From assembly GCA_016648135.1 (NCBI GenBank), contig JADDOH010023624.1:186001-250000 (forward strand): a stretch of 64,000 bases of DNA, given 5' to 3'. This document shows positions 41,641 to 51,840 of this stretch, piece after piece; position 1 is the stretch's first letter; the number at the start of each line of letters is the position of its first letter. The position numbers and the translations under genes were made by a program. Origin of the DNA: Agrypnia vestita. Taxonomy: Eukaryota > Arthropoda > Insecta > Trichoptera > Phryganeidae. A model generated the notes under the pieces. The model did not search any database, was not told the DNA's origin, and was given only the letters and a program-made list of their open reading frames with translations.

Positions 41641-42050
41641 TTATTTTATTTTTCGTTTACAGATTGCCTTTGATAAATACTTCGATGATGTAATAGAGAG
41701 GGCTTTTGCCCAATTACAAGAAACACTGATTGCACAGGGTTAAATACGTATATGTTCTTCAATTACTGCAAAATTACTTTTTTGTAACATGTTTTACATG
41801 TAAATTATTACATGTAAAACATGTAATAATTTATAACATTATATAATTAATAGGAATACACTTTTTATTTACCTATAATTTGTTGAATTTTCAACATGTT
41901 TTGGGGCCAATGGTCCCTTTCATTAAAAAAAAATGTGTAGTTATTTTGATGTTAGAGTTAATACCTACGACTAAGATTAGATTAAAATGACTAGTTCTAG
42001 TCGTCTTTGGAAAGTAACATTATTTGAATATCAATAAGAGTTTGTGAGTA

Positions 42051-42221
42051 TCCTAATTATAATAAATTCATTGTCTGTCCTTCCGTTATAACTTCATGTA
42101 ACGTTCGTACCTTCTTTATAGATTAAAATCATTTTTCCGCTTTCTTTTTTTCTTCCCTTTTTTTTTACTTTTTTTATATAAATAAATTAAAGTACCGTCA
42201 TTTTTGACGGGTTACAGCTAG
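42051..42221 (+). mobile_element. Small Helitron with complete ends
   Basis: It starts TCCTAATTATAATAAATTCA after an A and ends CCGTCATTTTTGACGG (hairpin, 42195-42210), seven bases, CTAG (42218-42221), then T. The 5' part matches the TCTAAATATAATAATTTAG Helitron group. At 171 bp it can only be non-autonomous. Confidence 0.75.
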
Positions 42222-42392
42222 TTACAATTACAGCTGATTAAATTAGAAATTTGGAAACTTTAAAAAGTGTTAATCGTAAATTTAATATTATAAACAACCA
42301 GTTTTTTTTTGCAAATACCTTTTAAATTTGTATACACAGGAGTTCTTAGTTTGTTATAAAATCAATTTTTAATTTTTAGTATACATTGTAAC

Positions 42393-42425
42393 CTGATAAA
42401 GGGACCATTGGTTCCGAAACAGGTT
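42393..42425 (+). ncRNA. Hammerhead-ribozyme-like motif, core damaged
   Basis: CTGATAA, helix GGGACC/GGTTCC (six pairs, one G-U), GAAAC, AG, GTT. One core base differs from CUGANGA and helix I does not pair well. Confidence 0.4.
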
Positions 42426-42460
42426 TATATTTCAACAAATTAGTGGATGATACAGTATCC

Positions 42461-43654
42461 GGTATATGCGTCATCTAGATAGTAATTCAAGTAGTATGTT
42501 GGCATATGCGAGTGTGTGTTTGTGTACGTCCAAATATGTCACTTCGCAAGTTTACCCCTAACAGAGTTAGTAAATTGCTCAAAACTTAAACAAAAGATGT
42601 CGAAATCAATCTCCAATCGGTTTTAAGGAATATTGATAATGTTGCATCATTTGTAAGTCCATCCATGAGATCGTTTTAGTCAGATTTCTATCGAAATATT
42701 ATCTTTCAGAGTCTCAAGGCAACAACATTCGAACTCTAAACCTTTACACTACCCTCTTTCCTTTAATCATATTTCGAAAATTTCTGAAAAATTGAGCTAG
42801 TATATACATCGGCTAAGTTCATTAATCAACGTCATCTGCTATCTTGTTTCAAAATAGCAATTGTTAAAAATCTTTTAAAAATTCATTGAATCAATAAAAA
42901 ATACTCTTACCTTCCTTTTTTTGCGGTCAGTGCAGGAAAGGATTTTTTCGCTTGACAAGGCAAATATCACATCCAGGTATGAGAGCCCAGGGGCCCTTGT
43001 TTAATTGACCCACGCTAAAATCTTGAAGTAGGTACAACTGACCCTATTATTTAATTAATCGTTATGGTACTTAATAAAAATATTTCGAATTCCATTGGAC
43101 CATTCTCACGTGTGAAAGACGTATAGCGATGAATTGGAATTTCGAAATAAAGCATTCGGAATTTGTCTACTGTCTACGCGAGACAGTAATTGATTGTAAT
43201 TTTGTCGACCACGAGTGTCGACATTTTGATTTGTGCACTTTTGTCTCGTAAGGTGTGTCGATCTTCCTTAAATGGCGTTATATACGAGCCAATCCTTATA
43301 TGTTGAGGACATTAAAATGGTTCAAGGATACTATGAACCGGAATATACGTGGTTTAAGTGATGATAGTATCACTCCTTGTTGGGTGAAGAGAATCTTATT
43401 TGTTTTTGATGGGTAGACGAGGAAATGACAGATAATTGTATGAAAATAAAGTAAAAATCAGATTAGCAAGAAACAGGACAAAATAATCTCGGACCTCCGG
43501 TTCGAGAAGGCAGTGTCGTATATACCGGACTACGAATTCGACCTATTGTGTAAATTATATTGCAAAGTTATATTATATAAAGCGGAGAAATAAGTAATAT
43601 TGTTTTTAATGTACTCGCATGCATGAAATTCTGACTAATTATTTTAACATATAT
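42461..43654. other. Stretch without recognised gene
   Basis: Apparently unique DNA. A palindromic phrase GTCGACCACGAGTGTCGAC lies at 43203-43221. No frame or RNA gene was recognised. Confidence 0.4.
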
Positions 43655-43880
43655 ACTTGAATACGCCTGAAAATCAACATTTTAAATATTTTAACTCCTT
43701 TCGTATATATACTAACAATATTTTTATATATATGCATATGACCTGTATAGCCAGCTTATACAGGTCATACATGAACCTTGTGGCTACCCTATAAAGACAT
43801 CCATACATTTCCATATAAATAGCTTCGTCTCTGTGAGACTTATATAATTTATCTGAATTAAAAAATAGTTTGTTTAATAC
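43655..43880 (+). repeat. Repeat K/B fragment with inverted mini-duplication
   Basis: AATACGCCTGAAAATCAACA matches 35514. GCCAGCTTATACAGGTCAT, ACATCCATACATTTCCATAT and AATAGCTTCGTCTCTGTGAG are B blocks. ATGACCTGTATA (43738-43749) is an inverted copy of TATACAGGTCAT (43757-43768) at the breakpoint. Confidence 0.6.
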
Positions 43881-44020
43881 ACAGTCCTTATAAAATCCAT
43901 TTAGGTCGCTTTGAAGATCGTAGCATTCAGAAATCTTTGAAATTTAAAGACACAATTTAGGACAAAGATTAAGAATTAGGCAAATCGAAAGCACGTATAT
44001 ATTGGTACCAACATTTAATA

Positions 44021-44570
44021 TTAGGTGTACCCATAAGTAATCAATTATTTAAGTGGCAACAAAAAAAGAATTTAACTACATTTAATTTTATTTTTAATCG
44101 ATTTAATCTTCATCGTTATCTAGGATCCTTTGCCATCTTTTTGGTATACTTATAAGAAAAATATGCTTCTAGTTGTTTTTAAAGCGTCATTATCAAACCT
44201 TCCCGGGCGCTCACTTCGCTCGCTATCAGACAAGTCAAAATGAACATCGGAAAATTTTCTAAACCAACGTTAGCACTTATTTACTTTCAATACGTCTCCG
44301 TACACATCACTTTTTTTTTTTTGTTGCAACCGTTGCATTAACACCCGATAGAAAATGAAGCAGCATGCAATGACGTAAATTTTCTAAGTTAGTTGGTTGT
44401 CCACCATTTTACAACAGAGTAATAAAATTTAAAATTTAATTGTGACAAGTCACAAGACCACGGATTATAATATTGCGTATAAAACACATCTTTTCACGTT
44501 CACTTTACTGAGCTTAACTGAAGCAAACATTCCACACTAAAAATAATTGATTACTTATGGGTATACCTAT
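44021..44570 (-). mobile_element. Deleted mariner element
   Basis: About 30-bp terminal inverted repeats: left TTAGGTGTACCCATAAGTAA and right TTACTTATGGGTATACCTAT, flanked by TA on both sides (44019-44020, 44571-44572). On the minus strand a decayed transposase is readable in pieces: VYGDVLKVNKC, a stop, RWFRKF and FDLSDS from the N-terminal DNA-binding half, and PKRWQRIL from the C-terminus. The catalytic middle with the D,D34D residues is gone. Length 550 bp against about 1.3 kb for intact mariners. Confidence 0.75.
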
Positions 44571-45244
44571 TATAATCTCTTCGTAAATGTAGTAGCGAGT
44601 TTAGTGAAATTTCGATCCGTGAAATCATTGAGGGTTTGAAATTATCCGTGTCTGAATAACTTGCGGTGTTCTAATAGAATTTTGCGAGGGGTGCAGGGAC
44701 AACCTCCATCCCCTAGGCTCCGTGCCCTTAAGGCAAGTTCGCACCGCAAGCCGCCAAATTAATCGATACATTCTTAGTAAACTGCTCCTCGACTTTGGTA
44801 ATGTCGTACGTCGTAAATCACGTTAAAGTTAACCTCAACAATCATAAGATAGTAGTTGTAGCACTCCAACGCCAGGGTTTGTTTTGTCGTGTCGGGTACT
44901 ATCCACTTGTTTACAAGATCTCGCTATAATTTCAACACAAGACTGGCTAAGGCCGCTTTATTCTCTCTCAAGATCACCAAATCGGTTAAGGGGTTGGTTG
45001 AGCTTTCATTTTTACAGTTGGAATTTTGTGGTACAGCTGATCTCAGGCGTATTCTAGTGTAATGTTAATAATTCGGAAGGATCTCGTATACTCATATAAA
45101 ACTCCAATCAAAATATAGATTACTCATTATCAATAGTGACATCTGTATTGGATTATGGGAATGAGAAAGCTTTGGATTGCAGGTGGCGGTAATAAATATA
45201 CAAATCACATACGAAACAAGTTGTGCATGCTAAAAATACAACTT
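44571..45244. other. Stretch without recognised gene
   Basis: Partly balanced composition (44690-45000) but no repeat, RNA or coding signature recognised. Confidence 0.35.
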
Positions 45245-45350
45245 CCAAAATTTGATAGATGTGGTCGTCTATTATGGGTGGAATTGTGAACGTTACATTG
45301 TGTAAAGGGATTACTTAAGCCAGCCGTACGATAGGTCGTAGGTCCTATTT
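45245..45350 (+). repeat. Repeat B fragment
   Basis: CCAAAATTTGATAGATGTGG, GGTGGAATTGTGAACGTTAC, TTGTGTAAAGGGATTACTTA and AGCCAGCC are diverged B blocks. Confidence 0.5.
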
Positions 45351-45519
45351 ATAAATTATGTAGATTTATAAATAAAATTATATGAAAAATATTTACTCTG
45401 AATTAAAAAAAAATTAAATTATGTAGATTTTTTATAATATTCCAGTTTAATAAAAATCAAAACTAATAAGTGCATCCATTACTATATCGCATCATTAATC
45501 AAAATATTTAATTATCTAC

Positions 45520-45660
45520 GTAACAATGTCCGTCACTAGCGTTACCAAATGGCTCAAAAAATAATGAGGTACAAGAAGCAAAAAAAAAAAAAACAAAAAT
45601 AACATGATAACATGTCCATCACTAATGTTATCAAAACGCTGTTCTCACAGCCTCAACTCG
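45520..45660 (-). repeat. Tandem repeat family I, reverse copy
   Basis: GTAACAATGTCCGTCACTAG and CATGTCCATCACTAATGTTA are complements of the GTTAGTGACGGACATTGTTA core and lie 78 bp apart. Confidence 0.5.
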
Positions 45661-45689
45661 CGGCCGAAGTGTATATACTTACTTTCTTA

Positions 45690-46330
45690 CTTACCATCAC
45701 GCTGTTTCCCCGCGGGGGTTGTCAGAGAGGATATAGCGCCACACCCTTCTGTCCTAACACAGTTTGTTTTTCTACTTCTGATTTTTATGCCGCTGCACAA
45801 ATCTATTTCTTTTATATGCTTTTAATTTTCTTGTATTTGTATTTGATTTAATAAAGAAAGTTCTTGGTGGAGGGGACAACGAATGGGTTTTTTGCTGCCA
45901 GAACCTTGCGGCGTTCGCCCTATACACGGGCGCCGCACGGGGATGGCTTTAAATAAGAAAAATGTCAACCTGGCGACGCAAGAGTAGGGCCGATATGGGA
46001 GCCGTCGGCTCATAGAACGGCCCTGGGAAAGTGGTGGGTCCCCATTCGTTGTCCTAACACACAACTCTCGCCTCATCCACATTCATACATCTGAGTGTTG
46101 AGGCTCCTAACAGACCCTGGACCATCCTCCAGTATCTGGTGAATCTGGTCATGCCACGTCTTCCGCTGTCGTCCTCTCTCTCTGGTGTAATATATTTTTC
46201 TTACCATTCTTTCCTCATTCATTTGCTCAACATGCCCAAACCTCTGAACGATCCTTCTTTTATTCTATCCACTAGGCTAAGGATCAGCTTTACATTTTTT
46301 CCTAACATCTTCATTATTTACTCTATCATA
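45690..46330 (-). pseudogene. LINE ORF2 C-terminal copy, split by a 289-bp insertion
   Basis: The tail CATCACGCTGTTTCCCCGCG (45698) and the body at 46062-46330 are one minus-strand LINE of the WFGHVERM type. The body encodes NEERMVRKIYYT and a damaged RGRPRKTWHD. GTCCTAACACA (45751-45761) is repeated at 46051-46061 and the sequence between is an insertion. Fusing the outer parts gives CTTCTGTCCTAACACACAAC, which aligns with CTTCTGCCCTGACATACAAC in the copy at 49600, confirming the empty-site structure. Frameshifts make it non-functional. Confidence 0.75.
45762..46050 (-). mobile_element. 289-bp retroposon-like insertion with 11-bp target duplication
   Basis: It is flanked by exact GTCCTAACACA repeats. 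On the minus strand a GC-rich, foldable 5' part is followed by an A-rich 3' part (ATTAAATCAAATACAAATAC, AAAAGCATATAAAAGAAATA). GGGCCG...GAGCCG-T-CGGCTC...CGGCCC (45989-46025) forms a strong nested hairpin. A 14-bp inverted pair GGACAACGAATGGG (45874-45887) and CCCATTCGTTGTCC (46041-46054) spans it. Target duplication size and A-rich end suggest a SINE or short LINE, but it is unlike the other SINEs and has no tRNA boxes. Confidence 0.65.
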
Positions 46331-47109
46331 AATAGATCCCCTACATATCTTTACCAAATGACATCTTCCGATCTTTATTTGTTTGAGTTGAAAAATAAAT
46401 GTTCGATTTAATTTGAACACGGTAGTATTTAATTAAAACATTGTCGATTGATTTGCATTCATTAATCGATATTAATATATACCCACTCCACCCATTCAGG
46501 AACAGGGCGATAAAGGTTAACGAGTGAATAAAAAAAATTATATTGTCTATTTGATTAATAATAAATACATATGCGTAAAGGTCAAAAGTTTCGGTATTCA
46601 TTTACTATCAATTTGTCAAATATTACGGTGTGTCGTGTGTCTTGGAAACCATGAAAGAATTGTCTCATTCCGTATTGTATCGGGCGGGCTGCGTTTGATT
46701 CGCTGTGATTTTTTAACGAATACAAATTCAAAACACTCTTGTTATAATTCATATGTTTTTTTTAAACCTTTGTGAACAGAACCAACTTACATTTGTATTG
46801 AAAGAATTACTAAAGTAAATAAATAAATTACTAAAGTAATAGTCGGCTAAATTATCTAAAAAGCTACATTAATATTTTTTGACTTCTCTTCTCCTTAATG
46901 CTAGCTACAACCCGTCAAAGAATGTACTTTTACAAGTTTGAATTTAAAAATTGCATTAATTAGTTGTTTTCTCTCTTTGACTCTCCTCTATATTTTCTTT
47001 ATATATAAAATATGTTAATAATACACTAATGACAATTTTTTTGATAAATTTGCAAGTGTTAACGAAAAGTGCACTTTAATACAGAGTAAGTTATCTATAT
47101 CAGAGAATT
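46331..47109. other. Stretch without recognised gene
   Basis: Nothing recognised except a probable decayed minus-strand Helitron end at 46899-46921 (GCTAGCTACAACCCGTCAAA). Confidence 0.35.
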
Positions 47110-47330
47110 TATATGTATTTTGACAGCGAGTTAAACTGTGATGGCCATCGTTACAAAGAAATTTATACTTTTTTTCGTTTTATAATTCATTATTTTACAC
47201 ACCTCATCAATATTTGCAAGTGCATTGGTAGCGTTAGTGGCAGACATTGTTATATGGAGAATTATATTTTTTTTAATACTTCATCATTATTTACGCCATC
47301 CGATAGCTTTGGTGACGAACATCCTTGACA
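47110..47330 (+). repeat. Tandem repeat family I, copy 3
   Basis: CGTTAGTGGCAGACATTGTT and TTTGGTGACGAACATCCTTG lie about 75 bp apart, separated by TTCATCATTATTTACGCCATC, as in the array at 34300. Confidence 0.5.
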
Positions 47331-47487
47331 ACGAAAGGAAAATTATGATATTTTTTGTTTTCTATACCGCATTATATTATATACCTCATAATTTTATAAA
47401 ACTCATAATAATACTTGATATTTATTTATTTATATATCTTTAGTTAGTTAATGATACATGTTTATCATTAGCTAATATTAAAAAACA

Positions 47488-47516
47488 TTATATATATATA
47501 TATATATATATATATA
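47488..47516. repeat. TA microsatellite
   Basis: An uninterrupted TA dinucleotide run of about 29 bp. Confidence 0.95.
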
Positions 47517-47574
47517 GGTACACTTATTAAATAATTAAATAAATAATATTTCTCTTCGTGCATTTTCCATTGTT

Positions 47575-47949
47575 ATGTGCCGTTTACATTCTTGTTTGAA
47601 GATGTTGATTCTGCTTAGCTTCCTCACATATTTACAAATTACTCGACTTTTTAACACTTCACTTTGTCGCTTTCGAGCACTGTATTTTCAGTATATCTCC
47701 GTAGTCCAATCTAATACACTTTTGCTCACCTCCTACTATATTTTAAATATTGTTCATCTTACACTTGAATTGATCATGTTGGCTTATGTTGGAGGATTTT
47801 GGGCATCTCCCTGCATCCACAGCAACCTTCTCTTGCAGGATATCAGAGAAGTTCGATTGATTACGTTCCCTACTTCTGTTAGATCCCATAACCTACATCT
47901 CTTGAAGATGAGTTCATTCTCCAATCTCCGTTCCTTTGGTAAGGCCTAG
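47575..47949 (+). other. 124-codon open frame, probably not a gene
   Basis: One of the longest open frames in the window apart from the transposase fragments. It is rich in Leu, Ser, Tyr and Phe and starts just after a TA microsatellite. No domain, conserved motif, splice context or upstream promoter is recognised. The composition is what AT-rich DNA gives by chance. Confidence 0.15.
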
Positions 47950-47957
47950 AGGTTTTA

Positions 47958-48460
47958 CAGGGTTACTTGGAAAACATAAATAAACTCGCAGGACTATATT
48001 CCTGCCTTGATTTTGAGTCGAAAATGTTCAAGCAACCATGACTAATATCAATAGTTATGGAAATATGCGACATCAAAATTTGCATTTTTTTTCAGTATGT
48101 TGATTTATTTTTTGTAAAACGTTAGACTATCATTATAGTTGCCTATATCGAATATGAAAAATTGATTCCCTCTAATTCAAGTCAAATAAAATACTAAAAA
48201 TATTTCAATTGGAATTTCTGCAGAGTTTTTATCATTTTATTTGACTTTAATTTAATTTAAACGAACAATGTATGTTACTATAAAAATAGTTCAACGTTTT
48301 GTAAAAAATAAGTCAGAAATATTGAAAAAAAATATTAACTTTAATATTGCGTAACTCCCTAACTATTGATATTAGGTCGTGGCTGCTTGAACATTTTCGA
48401 CTCATAATCAAGGCAGGAGTATAGTCCTGCAAGGTTATTAATGTTTTCCAAATAACCCTG
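47958..48460. mobile_element. Foldback element family C, copy 3
   Basis: It begins CAGGGTTACTTGGAAAACAT and ends ATGTTTTCCAAATAACCCTG. Inner blocks (TTGAGTCGAAAATGTTCAAG, complement of CTTGAACATTTTCGACTCA; GATATTAGGTCGTGGCTGC) match the copy at 19315. No ORF. Flanks do not show an obvious duplication. Confidence 0.7.
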
Positions 48461-49170
48461 AATATTCATTGATAGGTTCTGACAACATGTTTAGGGAATC
48501 AAAAAAAAGTTTAAAATTTTATACATTTTTCCGGAATCCCATTTCTTCACGAAAGGCAATGGTCACACTGCGGCTTATGGCTCATGCCTACTAGTACACC
48601 ACCACCATTAGACGATGTAATACTATATGATTTGTGGGTTTCCTACCCTCTACCCTTGCAAAACGCTTTATCGTCCTAGATTCTGCAACTAAAGCTAAAT
48701 TGTGATATTATTTTGATGACACTGTCAAATGTAAAAATTGAGTCTCGAGGCTAATATATGTATACGTTTGCTGAAATTGAATTTGAAAGGTTTTATTTCA
48801 CATTTCTAAGAGCTTCCATATTGAATTTGGTCCCACAAAAAACTTTTTTTGCTATCAAACTGTCGACGTATAAGGAAGACCATTGGTTCTAATATTAAAA
48901 TAAGCCTAAAATGTTGGTTATTTTTTTAAATTTTGATTTTTAAATATCAATTTTAAGCTATCGTAATTTATTTTAAGTTTTTCATTTTTAAATGGTATTG
49001 AATACGCGCGCTATGACCGTGTGACAGAGGAAAAAACAAGATAAATGTCAAATTTGACTACAAAGGAATGAAGTCTTACATTTGGTCACGAGAATGACAA
49101 GCGGAGTCAAACGGGACGCTTCTATTTCTTTTCTGTGTGATCTTCTTCGATTTCACTATTAATTGTTGAT
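48461..49170. other. Stretch without recognised feature
   Basis: Nothing recognised. Confidence 0.4.
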
Positions 49171-49470
49171 TTCAAAACTGACTGTTAAATTTTCGGTGAT
49201 AATAATATTAGCGATGGTTGCCTATAGATGGTTTGGGCACGTTGAGCGAATGAATGAGGAAAGAATGGTAAGAAAGATATATGATGCAAGTGTTGACGGC
49301 GCCAGAAAGAGAGGGCGACCACGGAAGACGTGGCATGACCAGATTAACCAGATACTGGAAGATGGTCCTGTTAGAAGCCTGAACAACCGTCTGGCGCTCT
49401 ATCCTCTCTGCCTACCCCCACGGGGAAACGGCGTGATGGTAAGTAAGTAAGTAAGTAAGTAAGCCTACAG
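49163..49470 (+). pseudogene. LINE ORF2 C-terminal fragment with TAAG tail
   Basis: It encodes RWFGHVERMNEERMVRKIYD, ASVDGARKRGRPRKTWHD and QINQILEDGPVRSLNNR in one frame. About 20 codons (RACM... to CQDR) are then deleted and the end is read out of frame (LCLPPRGNGVMV). The nucleotide sequence closes GGGGAAACGGCGTGATGGTA followed by a TAAG microsatellite to 49463. This copy best preserves the RGRPRKTW block. It is 5'-truncated at about residue YRW. Confidence 0.75.
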
Positions 49471-49525
49471 ATAGGCGTTTGCGGCAAAGGTGAAAGGAGT
49501 TGATATTTAGGTAATTCAATTTAAC

Positions 49526-49640
49526 TTAACTTACCATCACGCCGTTTCCCCGTGGGGGTAGGCAGAGAGGATAGAGCAGTAGAGCAAGAGTATGGCTCTT
49601 CTGCCCTGACATACAACTTTCTCTTCATCTACATTAATAC
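49526..49640 (-). repeat. LINE tail fragment, opposite orientation
   Basis: TTACCATCACGCCGTTTCCC, GTGGGGGTAGGCAGAGAGGA and CTGCCCTGACATACAACTTT are the complement of the same LINE 3' end. With the previous copy it forms a tail-to-tail pair separated by about 60 bp. Confidence 0.65.
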
Positions 49641-50069
49641 ATCTTCGCCGATTCAAAGGAACAAAAAAAGGAGAGGAATGATGAGGATAGGCAGATTTTC
49701 ATCCCAATCGCGGTCCAAATCAGCCACACCTCCTGCTTCCTCCTCTATCAACATATCAGCTAAACCAAATATAATCCGGTGTTATCTATGTTTAAGTTTG
49801 TTACTTTAGGCCCTAATTTTCATTACTGATTATCCTTTTCGAAGAAATTTTTTTTATTTGTACCAGATTAAAAATCCATCCTATAAAATAAATACGCCAT
49901 ACCCAGGGCATGCATAAGAGCCGGTTATATCTGTTTAGTTTATAGTAATTGTTCGTTTATAGCAAAGATTCTTGCATTTTCCACCATTCAAACAACCCGT
50001 TTTCTGCATTTTCCACTAATCACAACCCTATGCGTTTTATTTTTGCTTAGCTACAACAAGCCTTTCGAC
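49641..50069. other. Stretch without recognised feature
   Basis: An 85-codon frame over 49552-49809 is partly LINE complement and has no recognised product. Confidence 0.35.
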
Positions 50070-50205
50070 CCCATTGCTATTGCGAAACACGTTAAAAAAC
50101 ACTTCAAGCTTGAGTATTACAGATGTATTTTGACCTCACGGGGAATCGAACCCGGAACCCATGGTGTGGGAAACCAGTGGCATGCTCACTGGACTACGAG
50201 GCAAC
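50070..50205 (-). mobile_element. SINE family 2, copy 2 (better preserved)
   Basis: In reverse: TTGCCTCGTAGTCCAGTGAG, CATGCCACTGGTTTCCCACA, box-B-like GGGTTCGATTCCCCGTGAGG and a body TAATACTCAAGCTTGAAGTG. The head resembles a tRNA from the D arm to the T arm. A functional tRNA is unlikely, as no acceptor stem pairs. Confidence 0.6.
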
Positions 50206-50334
50206 CAATTAAACTATCAATTAAAACCAAATCGGCCCATAGGGCCGGTTGTATCAACTTGGTTTGTAGTAATTTTTCTTTTAAATCATCGACTTTTGGG
50301 TTTTTCACCAATCAAACGACCCGTTATAATATTA

Positions 50335-50700
50335 TCAAAAATATCAACATATTTCATGGCCAATGGTTCCTCCGTTAAGATACAATGTATACTAATAAAT
50401 TTAAAAAATCATAAATTGAAGTATAAACAATCAAAAAATAAAAATATATATATTAGAAATTAATAATAATTAAGTATTAACATGAAAACAATTTTCAAAG
50501 ATAACTATTTTTAAATATGACTTAACTAAGTAACTAAAATATATGAATTGGTTATTTATAATATTCATTTTTCTATTAACACTTTTTCTTATTTCCAAAA
50601 TTTATAATTTATGAAACTGTAATTCTGTATAATTTGTATGTAAAATTTGTGAACCCTTATTAATAAAAAATAAAAATTCGGAATAATTATTACTACTTAA
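50335..50700. repeat. Diverged single copy of the PLE family at 12.0-12.5 kb
   Basis: ATATCAACATATTTCATGGC, AAGATAACTATTTTTAAATA, TTATTTATAATATTCATTTT and TTTTTCTTATTTCCAAAATT follow the order of the left arm and spacer at 12047-12280. The second, inverted arm is absent. The hammerhead-like motif is decayed. Confidence 0.6.
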
Positions 50701-51128
50701 ACACCTCAAGTGTTTCTTTACTCTAACATCAAAATTTCTATTTAAGTTATTTCATATACGTTTTGTTGATTATTATTAATATGATTTTAACAAAAGATTA
50801 CTATATTACAATTTGATACAACCGGTCTTAGTTAATATTTTAACTTAAATTAAAATAGCTTTGTTAAGAAGTCATATAATTTGATGATATTATTGATAAA
50901 TGAATTATAATTGTGGCCTTGAAAGTGATTACACAGAATACGTCAAATTTCAAACCGAGAAATCCAACGAGAACAATAGATTTTTTATGTGTTTATCGCA
51001 TAGTAATAATCATAATCACGCAGACAGCGTTTTGAACACATCAAAATATACACATTTCAATTTGTGTGTTTCATGACAATAGGTTTCGCGGAGCCAGGCG
51101 ACATTTATTAAGATTTAATCTAGTCAGC
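50701..51128. other. AT-rich stretch, nothing recognised
   Basis: No feature recognised. Confidence 0.4.
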
Positions 51129-51440
51129 CTAGATTAGTTTTTGATGGTTTAATTCAATTTGATTTTTTGCTGGTCCGGGCTGTCTGTCCGCTATCTGTTT
51201 TATCTGCCTATCCCTGCGGGCGCGGAGTGACGGCTGGCTATCGATCAACGTGTCCGACGGAAAAGTAATACGCACTTTGACGTGGCGCTGAGCCAGGCTG
51301 TATGTACCTGCGGAGGTTCTATTGCGAAAGAAGGCCGTCCGGCCCGGCAGACTTTCGATTCGCCCACGCAAATTTTTTATCAATACGTCAACACTTTATG
51401 AGCAACGCGTGTGAGCGCGGTGACCACGGGACGAAGACAC
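51129..51440. other. Unique GC-richer island
   Basis: ATCCCTGCGGGCGCGGAGTG and GAAGGCCGTCCGGCCCGGCA are typical. An 84-codon minus frame lacks recognisable motifs. Candidate non-coding conserved DNA. Confidence 0.3.
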
Positions 51441-51661
51441 TGCGATGCTGAGAATATTCAATTCGAGATTTCAAGATTTATTTACTTCACATTTATAAAT
51501 AGATGATAACATTTTGTTTACTAAAATATTTAACTATGTTTCATTACTGCTGAGGGTCTTGGCAACAAAGTAAACACTATTAACTTGATGCCCTGCCTGC
51601 TACACTAGTATTTTACTGTATGTAGCAGACAGTGCTCTTCCGACAGTAAATGTGCAAGTAT

Positions 51662-51840
51662 CAAAGAGTTAAGGTTGTTATTACGGTCGTTAGACATATT
51701 TAACTGTAATTTCGGATATTTTATACGCACCGTATGTATTACCGAGAAGCGAATCTCGACGTTTCGTTGGATACTTATCCAACGTCATCAGGAGGACGAC
51801 CTTTACCCGCGGAGGTGGAGGTCGGACTGATTAAAAGTGC
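51662..51840 (-). mobile_element. Penelope-like terminal repeat
   Basis: GTTAAGGTTGTTATTACGGT, ATTTCGGATATTTTATACGC and GAGAAGCGAATCTCGACGTT are shared with 17570-18030 and 63141-63242. It is preserved in one orientation and contains the hammerhead-like motif 51755-51794. No coding part. Confidence 0.6.
51755..51794 (-). ncRNA. Hammerhead-ribozyme-like motif
   Basis: On the minus strand: CTC, CTGATGA, C, helix GTTGGAT/ATCCAAC (seven of seven pairs, loop AAGT), GAAAC, GTC, GAG. Core and helix II are perfect. Helix I is three pairs (CTC/GAG). Helix III has no loop bases, so it can form only between two molecules. Confidence 0.55.

Larger units (their letters stand above)
41860..42460. mobile_element. 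Penelope-like element with inverted ends and nested Helitron
   Basis: AATTTGTTGAATTTTCAACA and GGCCAATGGTCCCTTTC (41877-41930) are inverted relative to AAGGGACCATTGGTTCC and TATTTCAACAAATTAG (42399-42444). The right end has a hammerhead-like motif (42393-42425). A 171-bp Helitron (42051-42221) lies in the interior. Confidence 0.6.

Noticed and set aside
45874..46054. HDV-like ribozyme in the 289-bp insertion (ACGAATGGGGAC resembles a known J4/2-P2 segment)
   Set aside because: The required upstream P1 strand and the full nested double pseudoknot could not be drawn; resemblance is limited to about 12 bases.
47575..47949. 124-codon frame as a membrane protein
   Set aside because: Leu/Tyr/Ser-rich composition fits random AT-rich DNA; no motif or context.
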